Positions 1-8,653 of a stretch of DNA of 64,000 bases are shown piece after piece (the stretch's first letter is position 1; each line of letters starts with the position of its first letter). Made by a program: the position numbers and the translations under genes. Source of the DNA: UBA2357 sp041916775 (GTDB lineage: Bacteria; Pseudomonadota; Gammaproteobacteria; Burkholderiales; Rhodocyclaceae); NCBI GenBank assembly GCA_041916775.1, contig JAYRYZ010000014.1:62001-126000 (forward strand), read 5' to 3'. The notes beneath the pieces were generated by a model. The model was not told the DNA's origin. It searched no databases and was given only the letters and a program-made list of their open reading frames with translations.

Positions 1-116
1 GCCGGACGGGATGCGTGGAGGGGTGTCTTGCGAGCGCGAGGCTTCGGGGGTGGATGTCGTCATGAGATGAGGCGCCCCCGACCGCCCGGAGGCGGCGGGA
101 GCGCGCGTGCTGCGTA
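1..116. other. Window edge, no gene seen
   Basis: This GC-rich stretch lies downstream of the siderophore receptor gene. I see no credible coding frame in it. There is an imperfect GC-rich inverted repeat around 73-107, which could end receptor transcription, but it has no T-run. Confidence 0.4.
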
Positions 117-2486
117 TCAGAAGTCGTAGTTCAGGGTCACGCGCACATTGCGTGCGTCACCCTTGTAAAGGAAGGAGCCGGAGCGGTAGCCCGCGGTGTA
201 GTAGTCGCGGTCCGCCACGTTGCCGATGTTGAGGCGCACATCGGCGTGCTTGTTGAGGCGGTAGTTCGCGAACAGGTCGATCACTGCGTACGATGGAATC
301 GGCTGGCTGTACTGGCCCTCGGCGTTGATGCCGGGCGCCGAGTCCGGCTGGCCTGCGTAGCGCTTGTCCTCGTACTTCAGCGCGCCGCCGAACGAGAAGG
401 CGTCGGTGGCCTGGTAGCGCAGCTGCGCGAAGGCGCTGCGGTCGGCGAAGTTCGACAGCGTCTTGCCGACGTTGGCGGCCACATTGGACTCCAGGATCTC
501 GGCGTCCATCAGCACGATGCCTGCCTGGGCGGTGAGCCTGGGCGTGAGCTGACCCGACAGGCCCAGCTCGATGCCGCGCACGCGGTTCTTGCCGGTGTTC
601 TGCGCGCCGGAAGATTCGTAGCCGGTGGTGTTCGGGCTCTGTTCCATCACGTCGGACTTGGTGATCTGGAACACCGCTGCGGTGGCGAGCAGCCTGTTGT
701 CCATGATGTTCCACTTGGTACCGAGCTCGATGCTCTCGGTCTGTTCCGGACGGCTGTCGGCGACCGTGACGTTGTTGTTCTCGTCCACGCAGATGCCGCC
801 GTAGCCGCAGCTGGAGCCCACGTCGGATTCGCCGCCGTTGATGTCGCTGGCGGTGGAATAGCTGAGGTAGACGTTCGCGTCCGGGCGGAACTTGTAGGAG
901 AGGCCGAGGTGGCCGTTCCACAGGCCGTCGTCGTACTGGTAATTGCGCAATGTGGTGCCGGTGGTCTGGTTGGTGCTCTTCGTGGTGGTGTCGTAATCGA
1001 AGCGGTCGTAGCGCAGCCCGGCGAAGGCTACCCATTGGTCGGAGAGGTCCACCGTGTCCATCAGCGACAGCGACAGCGTATCCACGTTCCAGTCGATGTC
1101 CCAGTCACCCTTCGTGATCGAGCGGTTCATGATGCCGTTGAGCCCGGCCACCGGCAGGCCGTTGAGGTCGAGCGCGCACCAGGCGTTGTTGCTCGTGGCG
1201 GTGTTGCCGGTGATGCAGTTCTGGCCCGAGTTCGCCACGCCGTACACACCGTTCAGCACCGAATGCTGCGCATACTCCACCCCGGCGATGAAGGCGTGTT
1301 TCATACCGCCCAAGTTGGCATCCACATGCAGATTGGTCTGGTTCACGAAGTACTCCACCTCCTGCCAGCCCTGGTGTGTGCTCAGGGTGATGGTCGCGAG
1401 CCCGGGTGCGACGTCGTTGGCGCCGCGGGTCGCGGCGCGTGCGCCGGTGGTGACGTAGCCGTTGTCGGAGGTGCCGTAGCGGGTGATGTTGGTCAGCCGC
1501 ACGTCCGGCGAGAAGCGGTATTGCAGGCGGCTGGTGAAGGTGTCGACATCGGAGCTGAGGAAATCCTGCGATTGCGCATAGACCGGCACGTTCGTCGCCG
1601 GCTTGCGGTTGGGCAGCGTGCCGACCAGGAAGCCGCCCATGTCGGGGTTGTCGTCCGCGCGCAGGCCGTAGTAGTCCAGCGTGATGTCGAAGGCGTCGGT
1701 CGGCTTCAGCAGGGTGGATAGCGCAAGGCCCCGGCGGTCACGGTCGGCCGGCGCGCGATCGGGTACGTCCTGGCCGGCGTACAGTGCGTTGATGCGCACC
1801 GCGGCGTTGTCACTGAGCACGCGGTTGCTGTCGATCGTGCCGCGGAAGTACTTGTCGGTGCCGACGCCGGCGGTGAGTCGGGTGTAGTCGTAGTCCACCG
1901 TGGCCTGCTTCGTCACCGAGTTGATCGCGCCGCCGGCGGTGCCGCGGCCGGCGAAGCTCGAGCTCGGTCCCTTGGAGATTTCCACCTGCTCGGTCGCGAA
2001 GCTCTCGCGGATGGTCATGCCGGGGTCGCGCATGCTGTCCACGAACACGTCGCTGCGTGCCTCCTGGCCGCGGATGATGTAGCGGTCGCCGAAGGCGTTG
2101 CCGTTCTCTCCGGTGCCGAGCGTGATGCCGGGCTGCGCATCCAGGATCTCGCGCAGATCGGTGTAGCCCGAGTCCTCGATCTGCGCCTTGGTCAGCACCG
2201 AGATGTTGTGGGTGAGCTCGGCGATCGGCTTCTTGTGGCGCTCGTCGCCCGACGTCTTCGCCTTGTAGGGCACGCCCGGTTCGGCGTTGGGGTTGGCCTC
2301 CAGCGCGGTGTCGATGACGTTCACCGTCTGCAACTCGGTCTCGCCATCGGCGAACGCGGGCGAGAACGGCACGAGCATCGCCGTCGAGATACCGATTGCG
2401 AGACGGGCGGGCTTGCCAAGGCGGGCGGAGGCGGGCTTCTTGCGCAGGGTTGCGGGTTGCTTGATCGCTGTGGGCTGACGAGTCAT
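117..2486 (-). CDS. TonB-dependent siderophore receptor (Fiu-like)
   Basis: Outer-membrane active transporter of 789 aa, probably for a ferric (catecholate-type) siderophore, energised by TonB-ExbBD. The start at 2486 was chosen over an upstream in-frame start at 2567 because an AGGAAA ribosome site sits about 7 nt before it and a long signal peptide ending in AFA|D begins there. A TonB-box-like stretch (TVNV) follows the signal peptide. The plug domain has the family signatures RGQEARSDVFVDSMRD and EISKGPSSSFAGRGTAGG. The rest is a 22-strand barrel ending in the typical C-terminal aromatic residue (YDF). Length and plug motifs resemble Fiu and other catecholate receptors. The exact ligand cannot be read from sequence. 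A Fur-box-like palindrome lies about 115 bp upstream, so iron control is likely. The gene stands alone. Confidence 0.9.
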   Translation of the reverse strand: MTRQPTAIKQPATLRKKPASARLGKPARLAIGISTAMLVPFSPAFADGETELQTVNVIDTALEANPNAEPGVPYKAKTSGDERHKKPIAELTHNISVLTKAQIEDSGYTDLREILDAQPGITLGTGENGNAFGDRYIIRGQEARSDVFVDSMRDPGMTIRESFATEQVEISKGPSSSFAGRGTAGGAINSVTKQATVDYDYTRLTAGVGTDKYFRGTIDSNRVLSDNAAVRINALYAGQDVPDRAPADRDRRGLALSTLLKPTDAFDITLDYYGLRADDNPDMGGFLVGTLPNRKPATNVPVYAQSQDFLSSDVDTFTSRLQYRFSPDVRLTNITRYGTSDNGYVTTGARAATRGANDVAPGLATITLSTHQGWQEVEYFVNQTNLHVDANLGGMKHAFIAGVEYAQHSVLNGVYGVANSGQNCITGNTATSNNAWCALDLNGLPVAGLNGIMNRSITKGDWDIDWNVDTLSLSLMDTVDLSDQWVAFAGLRYDRFDYDTTTKSTNQTTGTTLRNYQYDDGLWNGHLGLSYKFRPDANVYLSYSTASDINGGESDVGSSCGYGGICVDENNNVTVADSRPEQTESIELGTKWNIMDNRLLATAAVFQITKSDVMEQSPNTTGYESSGAQNTGKNRVRGIELGLSGQLTPRLTAQAGIVLMDAEILESNVAANVGKTLSNFADRSAFAQLRYQATDAFSFGGALKYEDKRYAGQPDSAPGINAEGQYSQPIPSYAVIDLFANYRLNKHADVRLNIGNVADRDYYTAGYRSGSFLYKGDARNVRVTLNYDF

Positions 2487-2599
2487 CGGGTTTCCTGTTA
2501 TGTGCGGTTCTGAAGGGCAAAAGGCGTCCAGTCCGGTTCGCCGGGGACGACGCTTTTCGAGCGGCATTCTGCAATGTCTCTTTACACTTCGTCAACGCA

Positions 2600-2618
2600 A
2601 ATACGAAGAATTCGCATT
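2600..2618 (-). promoter_or_regulatory. Candidate Fur box upstream of the siderophore receptor
   Basis: Read on the minus strand the site is AATGCGAATTCTTCGTATT, a near-perfect palindrome that closely matches the Fur-box pattern AATGAGAATGATTCTCATT seen before iron-uptake genes. It lies between the argO stop and the receptor start, in the right orientation for the receptor. Binding is inferred from pattern and context only. Confidence 0.6.
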
Positions 2619-2675
2619 AACAGTCGTATGTGCAAGAAAGGCGCCTCACGGGCGCCTCCTGCGAAGTGCTGGTGT

Positions 2676-3284
2676 TCAGCCGAGAATCAGCATCAGCGCG
2701 ATCGCCCACAACATGGCTGCGACGAGGCCGTCGAGCACGCGCCAGGCTGCGGGGCGGGAAAACACCGGGGTGAGCACCCGGGCGCCGTAGCCGAGCAGGA
2801 TGAACCACACGAAGGACGCGCTCACCGCACCGGCGGCGAACCACGGGCGCAATGCTTCCGCATGCTGGCTGCCCACCGAGCCGATCAGCACCACGGTATC
2901 CAGATACGCGTGCGGATTCAGCAGGCTGAAGCCGGCTGCCGCAAGCAGGGCCTGCCCGGCGGTGAGCTTGCGGCGCGCTTCGTCGCTGACCTGCAGCGCG
3001 TCGCCGCGCAGCGCCGACTTCAGCGCGCGCAGGCCGTACCAGCCGAGGAAGGCCGCGCCGCCGTAGCGCGCAGCCGTCATCCAGTCGGGGTTGGCCGAGA
3101 ACAGCTCGCCGAGCCCGACGATGCCGAACAGGATGAGTAGCGCGTCGCACAGCGCGCAGGTCAGCACCGTCATCCCGACATGCTCGCGCCGCAGGCCCTG
3201 GCGCAGCACATGGGCGTTCTGCGCTCCGATCGCCATGATCAAGCCGGCGGAAATGCCGAAGCCGCTGAGAAATACACTGGTCAT
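2676..3284 (-). CDS. argO: LysE/ArgO-family amino-acid exporter
   Basis: Inner-membrane exporter of basic amino acids (arginine, possibly lysine and toxic analogues), 202 aa with about six hydrophobic segments. The family signatures GAQNAHVLRQG near the N terminus and LNPHAYLDTVVLIG in the middle are both present, and length matches ArgO/LysE. The gene is divergent from an argP-type LysR regulator, the classical arrangement in which ArgP activates argO. The 92-bp gap between them holds an AT-rich dyad suited to LysR binding. The substrate assignment rests on family and neighbour; the family call itself is secure. Confidence 0.88.
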   Translation of the reverse strand: MTSVFLSGFGISAGLIMAIGAQNAHVLRQGLRREHVGMTVLTCALCDALLILFGIVGLGELFSANPDWMTAARYGGAAFLGWYGLRALKSALRGDALQVSDEARRKLTAGQALLAAAGFSLLNPHAYLDTVVLIGSVGSQHAEALRPWFAAGAVSASFVWFILLGYGARVLTPVFSRPAAWRVLDGLVAAMLWAIALMLILG

Positions 3285-3333
3285 GTCACACCTCTGATTC
3301 GATGAGTGCAGGATAGAGGCATGGACGGTTGAT

Positions 3334-3349
3334 ATTAAGTAGAATTAAT
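3334..3349 (+). promoter_or_regulatory. Candidate ArgP (LysR T-N11-A) operator
   Basis: In the argO-argP intergenic region ATTAA (3334-3338) and TTAAT (3345-3349) form an inverted repeat with a T-N11-A spacing (3336/3348), the usual LysR-type core. The surrounding sequence is markedly AT-rich for this genome. The position suits both activation of argO and autoregulation of argP. Inferred from pattern only. Confidence 0.4.
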
Positions 3350-3376
3350 TTCTTTTCAAGGCATGAAAAAAATCTA

Positions 3377-4303
3377 ATGATCGACCTGCGTTATGCTGCA
3401 TTGGAGGCCGTGATCGAAACCGGCAGCTTCGAGCTTGCGGCGCGGCGGCTGGCGGTGACGCAATCCGCTGTGTCGCAGCGCATCCGCCTGCTCGAGGCCG
3501 AGCTCGGGCAGGTGCTGCTGGTGCGCAGCAAGCCCGTCCGGCCCACCGTCGCGTGTCGGCGGCTCTTGCCTTACCTCGCGCAGATGCGCCTGTTGCAGAC
3601 GGAGGCGAGCCGCGCCTTGGCGGCGGGCGGGCCGGCCGGGGTGATCCGCCTGCCGGTGGGGGTGAACGCGGACAGCCTCGCGACCTGGTTCTGGGGCGCG
3701 GTGGCCGAGGTGTTGCGCGAAGAACGGGTGGTGCTCGACTGCGTGATCGACGACCAGGACCACACCCACACACGGCTCGCCGGCGGTGAGGTGCTCGGCT
3801 GCCTGAGCACGCGCCGCGAGCCCTTGCGCGGCTGCGCGGCGATTCCGCTCGGGGTGATGCGCTACCGCTGCATCGCCTCGCCCGCGTTCCGCGCCCGCCA
3901 CCTGCCGGAGGATCTCACCCGTGTGGGGATGGCGCAGGCGCCGGCAATCGTCTACGGCCTCAAGGACGACATGCAGCACGCCTTTCTGCGCGAACACTTC
4001 GGGCTCGAGGCGGGGCAGTTTCCGCACCATGTCGTGCCTTCGTCTGAGGGCTTCGTACATGTCGCCGAAGCGGGGCTGGGCTATGGCTTCATCCCCGAGA
4101 TCCAGGTCGAAGCCCAGCTTGCCGATGGCCGCCTGATCGACCTTGCGCCACGCCATTTCCAGGATGTGGTGCTGTACTGGCACCACTGGTTGGTGCAGTC
4201 ACCGGTGATGGGGCGGCTGTCGCAGGCGCTGGCGAGCGAGGCGCGGCGTGTGCTGATGCCGCTACCCGAGGTGGGGGATGGAGGCGCTTCGGTTCCGGCC
4301 TGA
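3377..4303 (+). CDS. argP: LysR-family regulator ArgP (IciA)
   Basis: Transcriptional regulator of 308 aa that in other proteobacteria senses arginine/lysine and activates the exporter gene argO. The start at 3377 was preferred over an earlier in-frame start at 3329 because the ArgP family begins a few residues before the helix-turn-helix (here RLAVTQSAVSQRIRLLE). The winged-helix domain covers about residues 1-60, and the remainder is a LysR substrate-binding domain. ArgP features include the LVRSKPVRPT segment just after the recognition helix. It is divergent from argO with a 92-bp gap. Confidence 0.9.
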   Translation: MIDLRYAALEAVIETGSFELAARRLAVTQSAVSQRIRLLEAELGQVLLVRSKPVRPTVACRRLLPYLAQMRLLQTEASRALAAGGPAGVIRLPVGVNADSLATWFWGAVAEVLREERVVLDCVIDDQDHTHTRLAGGEVLGCLSTRREPLRGCAAIPLGVMRYRCIASPAFRARHLPEDLTRVGMAQAPAIVYGLKDDMQHAFLREHFGLEAGQFPHHVVPSSEGFVHVAEAGLGYGFIPEIQVEAQLADGRLIDLAPRHFQDVVLYWHHWLVQSPVMGRLSQALASEARRVLMPLPEVGDGGASVPA

Positions 4304-4348
4304 GAGACCGATGCCCAAGGCGCCGGCGCGGCTGTTTCAGCAACCGGC

Positions 4349-5140
4349 TCAGCGGCCGAGTCGCTGCGCGAGCCGGCCGAGCGCCTCGTGCAGGGTCAGC
4401 CATGCGGCGTAGGCAGTGCCGGCGTTGGGCAGCACGGAGAGATCCAGTTCGGCCGGATCCGGGCCGGACAGCCACGCGGTCGGCGCTGGGATCACCTCCA
4501 GCCCCTGGGCCGCGAACTCCGCTTCGGCGCGCGCCATGTGGATCGCGTGAGTCACGAGCAGGACGCGCTCGATACCCGCGGCCTTGAGCTGCACCGCGGA
4601 GAAGAGCGCGTTCTCGCGCGTGTCGCGCGAGGCGCGCTCCGCCCAGCGTACCGGGATGCGGAACTCCTCTTCCAGTGCCGCCTTCATCAGATCGGCCTCG
4701 GCGCTGTCGCCACTCGGGGCGCCGCCGCTCACCAGCACCGGCAGCCCGGTCTCGCGTGCGAGCCGCGCGCCGTAGCGCACGCGTTCGAGCGTCAGGCGGT
4801 TGATCGTCTCGCCGCCGAACTCCGGCGCATGGCGGCGCTTGCCGCCACCCAGGATGACGATGGCCTGGGCACCGGTGCGCTCGCCCAGCGCCACGGGTGC
4901 CGGCGCCTCCAGCCTCTGCGCCAGCCAGCCGACCGGTGGCGACGACGCGAGCGCGAAGCTCGTGAGCACCCCCAGCCACGCCAGCGCCAACCCGCCGCGC
5001 GGGTGTCGCCGCAGCATCAGGAGGCCGGCCGCGGTGAGCAGCAGGGGCGCGAGCGGCGGCAGCAGCAGGAGCGAGACCAGCTTCTTGCTCCAGAACAGGG
5101 CGGTGGCGAGGTCGATGAGCATGGCGAAGTCCGATTGCAT
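4349..5140 (-). CDS. YdcF/ElyC-type DUF218 membrane protein
   Basis: Protein of 263 aa with two N-terminal hydrophobic segments followed by a soluble DUF218 domain. Signatures are IVILGGG, the LVSGGAP loop, ASRDTRENA and LLVTHAIHMARA. ElyC of E. coli (same domain) supports cell-envelope integrity and undecaprenyl-phosphate metabolism; SanA/YdcF relatives have less clear roles. A start at 5122 (second methionine) is also possible; neither has a strong ribosome site. The gene is divergent from metY with a 73-bp gap, which must hold both promoters. The domain is certain, the physiological role is not. Confidence 0.8.
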   Translation of the reverse strand: MQSDFAMLIDLATALFWSKKLVSLLLLPPLAPLLLTAAGLLMLRRHPRGGLALAWLGVLTSFALASSPPVGWLAQRLEAPAPVALGERTGAQAIVILGGGKRRHAPEFGGETINRLTLERVRYGARLARETGLPVLVSGGAPSGDSAEADLMKAALEEEFRIPVRWAERASRDTRENALFSAVQLKAAGIERVLLVTHAIHMARAEAEFAAQGLEVIPAPTAWLSGPDPAELDLSVLPNAGTAYAAWLTLHEALGRLAQRLGR

Positions 5141-5213
5141 TGTCGCCGGCAGGGCGCGCCAGTATTATCCGCCGTTATCCAACTCTTCCGGCGCCTGCCG
5201 CCGCGTCCGCCCC

Positions 5214-6503
5214 ATGGCCGATCACCGTTACGGAATCGAATCGCTCTGCCTGCACGCCGGCCAGCAGCCGGATCCGGTGACCGGCGCGCGCGCGGTGCCG
5301 ATCTACCAGACCACCTCCTTCGTCTTCGACTCGCCCGAGCACGCGGCGTCGCTGTTCAATCTGCAGACCTTCGGCAACGTGTATTCGCGCATCTCCAACC
5401 CCACGGTCGCGGTGCTGGAGGAGCGCATCGCCACGCTGGAGGGTGGGCGCGCCGCGCTCGCGGTCTCGAGCGGGCTGGCAGCTCAGATGACGGTGTTCCT
5501 CACGCTGTGCGCGGCGGGGGACCGCATCGTCGCGGCGCGCAACCTCTACGGTGGCAGCTTCTCGCAGCTGGACGTGAGCCTGCGCCGGCTGGGCATCGAG
5601 ACGGTGTTCGTCGATCCGACCGACACCGCCGCGTTCGCGGCCGCGATCGACGGCCGCACCCGCGCGGTGTACGGCGAGGTCATCGGCAACCCGGGGCTGG
5701 GCGTGTTCGACATCGCGGCGGTGGCGGACATCGCCCATGCGGCGGGCGTGCCGCTCGTCATCGACAACACCCTGGCCTCGCCCTACCTGTGTCGGCCGAT
5801 CGAGCATGGTGCCGACATCGTGGTGCATTCCGCGACCAAGTACATCGGCGGCCATGGCACGACGATGGGGGGCGTGCTGGTGGAATCCGGCCGCTTCCCC
5901 TGGGACAACGGTCGCTTCCCGCACATGACCGAACCTTCGCCCGGCTACCACGGGGTGAAGTTTTACGAAACCTTCGGCAACTTCGGCTTCACGATGAAGG
6001 CACGCATGGAGACGCTGCGCACCTTCGGCCAGGCGCTGTCGCCGTTCAACGCCTTCATGCTGCTGCAGGGGCTGGAGACGCTGCCGGTGCGCATGGACCG
6101 GCATGTGCAGAACGCGCTCGCGGTCGCACATCACCTCCGGTCGCACCCGGCGGTGGCATGGGTGAATTACCCCGGGCTCGCGGACAGCCCTTCGCATGCG
6201 CTGGCGCGCAAATACCTGCCCAAGGGGGCGGGCGGCATCCTTTCCTTCGGCATCAGAGGCGGTCAGCTTGCGGGCGAGCGCTTCATCGACGCGCTGCAGA
6301 TGTTCAGCCATCTCGCCAACGTCGGAGACGCGCGCAGCCTGGTGATCCACCCTGCATCCACCACCCACCGCCAGCTCTCCGAGGCCGAGCAACGCGCGGC
6401 GGGCGTGCCGCCGGACATGGTGCGGCTCTCCATCGGCATCGAGACGCTGGATGACATCCTGTGGGATCTCGACCAGGCGCTTGCGCGGGCGGGGACGTCC
6501 TGA
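5214..6503 (+). CDS. metY: O-acetylhomoserine sulfhydrylase (MetY type)
   Basis: Cytosolic PLP enzyme of 429 aa that makes homocysteine directly from O-acetylhomoserine and sulfide. It belongs to the Cys/Met metabolism fold-type I family: the substrate/PLP motif NVYSRISNPT, the phosphate-binding SSGLAAQM, DNTLASPYLCRP, and the Schiff-base lysine K209 in HSATKYIGGHG. The ~430-residue length and the extended segment after the lysine favour MetY over the shorter MetZ/MetB. The start at 5214 agrees with family N termini; an open frame runs further upstream to 4800 but overlaps the divergent neighbour and is not coding. Its stop overlaps the next start (TGATG), so it heads an operon. Confidence 0.9.
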   Translation: MADHRYGIESLCLHAGQQPDPVTGARAVPIYQTTSFVFDSPEHAASLFNLQTFGNVYSRISNPTVAVLEERIATLEGGRAALAVSSGLAAQMTVFLTLCAAGDRIVAARNLYGGSFSQLDVSLRRLGIETVFVDPTDTAAFAAAIDGRTRAVYGEVIGNPGLGVFDIAAVADIAHAAGVPLVIDNTLASPYLCRPIEHGADIVVHSATKYIGGHGTTMGGVLVESGRFPWDNGRFPHMTEPSPGYHGVKFYETFGNFGFTMKARMETLRTFGQALSPFNAFMLLQGLETLPVRMDRHVQNALAVAHHLRSHPAVAWVNYPGLADSPSHALARKYLPKGAGGILSFGIRGGQLAGERFIDALQMFSHLANVGDARSLVIHPASTTHRQLSEAEQRAAGVPPDMVRLSIGIETLDDILWDLDQALARAGTS

Positions 6504-7156
6504 TGCGCGAGCTGATCTGGGCGCTGATCGCAGGGCTGGTCGTCTATTTGCTGGTGATCGGCTGGAAGATGTGGCGCATGTCCGACGATGATGCGCCCGC
6601 CGCTGGTAGCCCAGGGGCGGAGCCTAGCGAAGCCGATGCGCGCCCTGCCCGTGCTGCCGAACCGCGCGCCGCGGGAGCCCCTGGCGCGGACGCAGACAAC
6701 GAAGACGACGAGGCCTTCGTCTTCGAACCCTACCTCGCGCGAGCGGCGTCGCGGCAGCCCGCCACGCCGGAGTCGGCTGCGCCCAACGTGGTGGCAGGCG
6801 TGCGACCCGAGGCACAGGCAGCCCTCGATTTCTCCACGCCGCCGCCGGCCGAGGGCTTCCAACTCGAGCTCGAAGTGCGCCAACTGCGGCGCGACATCGT
6901 GCAGTTGCGTAACGAACTCGCAGAGCAGCGGCGCGAAACGCAGCGTCAGGCCGATGCCATGCAGGCGCTCAAGGAGCACGTGGATTCCACGCTCGCCAGC
7001 CAGGGCATCTCTCCCGAATACAACGAAGCGCTGGTGTTCGCCCGGCGCGGCATGGATGTCGACGTGATCGCGGAGCGCTGCGGCATCTCGGTGGCGGAAG
7101 CGGAGCTGGTGCATTCGCTCGCGCAGGGGCGCTCAGCCAAGGACGACGCATCATGA
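6503..7156 (+). CDS. DUF2802 domain protein, membrane-anchored
   Basis: Protein of 217 aa with one N-terminal transmembrane helix (about residues 4-22), a long acidic, alanine- and proline-rich linker, a short coiled coil (about 115-160) and a C-terminal DUF2802 domain. The last part resembles a small helix-turn-helix (VIAERCGISVAEAELVHSL). The ATG overlaps the metY stop by one base (TGATG), implying translational coupling. DUF2802 genes often sit near flagellar or chemotaxis genes in proteobacteria, which fits fliW two genes downstream. Molecular function is unknown. Confidence 0.75.
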   Translation: MRELIWALIAGLVVYLLVIGWKMWRMSDDDAPAAGSPGAEPSEADARPARAAEPRAAGAPGADADNEDDEAFVFEPYLARAASRQPATPESAAPNVVAGVRPEAQAALDFSTPPPAEGFQLELEVRQLRRDIVQLRNELAEQRRETQRQADAMQALKEHVDSTLASQGISPEYNEALVFARRGMDVDVIAERCGISVAEAELVHSLAQGRSAKDDAS

Positions 7157-8112
7157 TGGATCTGAGGAATGGAGTGCCCGGCGCGCACAAGCGTGGCGCC
7201 GGACCGGGACGGCGGGCACTGCTGCAGCGTGCGGCGATCGTCGCAGGCATCCTGTTGATCATGCTGCTTGGTCTGCTGCTGACCGCCGAGGACGATGAAG
7301 GCGTGCCCGCGCCCACCGATCCTGCAACGCCCGCACTTGCACCGCTGCCGAGGCTGAATGGTCAACTTCCCGAGCCGGCTGCGGTGGCCGCGATCGGGGC
7401 GCAGCCCCCCTCCGCTGTCGACCCGGTGGCGCCCCTGGCTGAACAGGCAGGCGGGGATCCGGCGACCGCCACGCACACACCGGCGAGCCCGGCGCCATCT
7501 CCCCCGACTTCTCCTCCGGCAGCCGATCCCGCACAGCTCGTGCCCGCGCCGAAGCCGCCGGCCAACTCAGCGGCAAGGCCCGGCGGAGCGGTGGAGCGGT
7601 CCTCTGCGGCACCTTCCGGGAGCCCTGCAGGCTTGACGGGTGTGCCCGCGGATCCGGTACCGGCGGATGCGGCCGGTGACGCCGCCGGGAGCCATCGTGT
7701 TCAGCTCGGGGATTTCGGCCGGGTGGACCGTGCGGAGCGGCTCGCCCGCACGCTCGCCGCCGAGGGCATGCCCGCCGGATTGCAGCGTCGGGTCGTGGTC
7801 GGCCCCTATGTCGGCCGTGATGCGGCTGCAGCCGCTGCCGAGCGGCTGAGCGCGCGCGTTGCGGTCAAGGGTATCGTCGTCCCCGCGCGCAGTCGCGGAC
7901 AGTTCCTGGTCCAGGCGGGTGTGTTTTCCGAGGCCCGCAATGCGGAGGCGCTGCGCGCCCGCCTCATCGCGGCGAAGTTCAAGGTCGTCGTGCAGGCTCG
8001 GGTGGTGCTGGGGCCCTACGAGACCCGCGCTGGCGCCGAAAAGGCGCTTGCAAAAGTTTCGGGCAAGCGCAATATTGCGGGCACAAGCACAATCGTGTCA
8101 TCCGAGCGCTGA
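7153..8112 (+). CDS. SPOR-domain membrane protein
   Basis: Protein of 319 aa: a short cytoplasmic N terminus, one transmembrane helix (about 26-45), a long proline/alanine-rich periplasmic spacer, then two SPOR-like repeats. The repeats share the pattern VQLGDF...RVVVGPYVGRDAA and VQAGVF...RVVLGPYETRAGA. SPOR domains bind glycan strands lacking stem peptides at division sites, so a peptidoglycan-binding role at the septum or envelope is likely. The start codon overlaps the previous stop (ATGATG at 7153-7158). It is not a clear FtsN or DedD, which have other N-terminal signatures. Confidence 0.8.
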   Translation: MMDLRNGVPGAHKRGAGPGRRALLQRAAIVAGILLIMLLGLLLTAEDDEGVPAPTDPATPALAPLPRLNGQLPEPAAVAAIGAQPPSAVDPVAPLAEQAGGDPATATHTPASPAPSPPTSPPAADPAQLVPAPKPPANSAARPGGAVERSSAAPSGSPAGLTGVPADPVPADAAGDAAGSHRVQLGDFGRVDRAERLARTLAAEGMPAGLQRRVVVGPYVGRDAAAAAAERLSARVAVKGIVVPARSRGQFLVQAGVFSEARNAEALRARLIAAKFKVVVQARVVLGPYETRAGAEKALAKVSGKRNIAGTSTIVSSER

Positions 8113-8187
8113 AGGGCAGAGGCGTTGAGCCCATGCGCTGCGGTCGGGTGCAATCGTCATTGACTGGTACGGCAGAGGGGAGGGTTC

Positions 8188-8625
8188 ATGAGAATCGAAA
8201 GTCATGCGCTGGGTACGATAGAGGTTGCGGACGACAAGGTCATCGAGTTTCCTGCCGGCCTGCCCGGCTTCGAGAGCAGCCGCCGTTTTGCGATGGTGCA
8301 TGAGGAAGGGGCCGAGGCCTCGGTGCTGATGCTGCAGAGCGCGGACGATCCGGCGGTGACGTTCTCGCTGACGGTTCCGGAGAATCTCGGTGTGAACTAC
8401 GAGTTCTCGCTCTCCGATGAGGAGGCCGCCCAGCTCGGGCTGGAGCGGCCAGAAGATGCGCTGGTGCTGATCATCATCCGCAAGGATGACGCTGAATCCC
8501 CCGGTACGGCCGGGCTCAAGGCCAACTTCATGGCGCCGCTGGTCATCAACGTCTCGGCGAGACGTGGCCTGCAGAAGGTCATCAGCCGTCTCGGCTGCAA
8601 CGTGACTCTGCGCGCGGAGGGTTGA
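8188..8625 (+). CDS. fliW: Flagellar assembly factor FliW
   Basis: Cytosolic protein of 145 aa. FliW binds flagellin and, when released, blocks the RNA-binding protein CsrA allosterically, linking flagellin level to its translation. The family signatures IEFPAGLPGFE near the N terminus and NFMAPLVINV near the C terminus are both present. An AGGGGAGGG ribosome site precedes the ATG. It lies 75 bp after the SPOR gene, possibly in the same unit. No csrA or flagellin gene is in the window, so its partners must be elsewhere. Confidence 0.93.
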   Translation: MRIESHALGTIEVADDKVIEFPAGLPGFESSRRFAMVHEEGAEASVLMLQSADDPAVTFSLTVPENLGVNYEFSLSDEEAAQLGLERPEDALVLIIIRKDDAESPGTAGLKANFMAPLVINVSARRGLQKVISRLGCNVTLRAEG

Positions 8626-8653
8626 TCCCGGCGCAGCAGCGTGCCCCTCGCGC

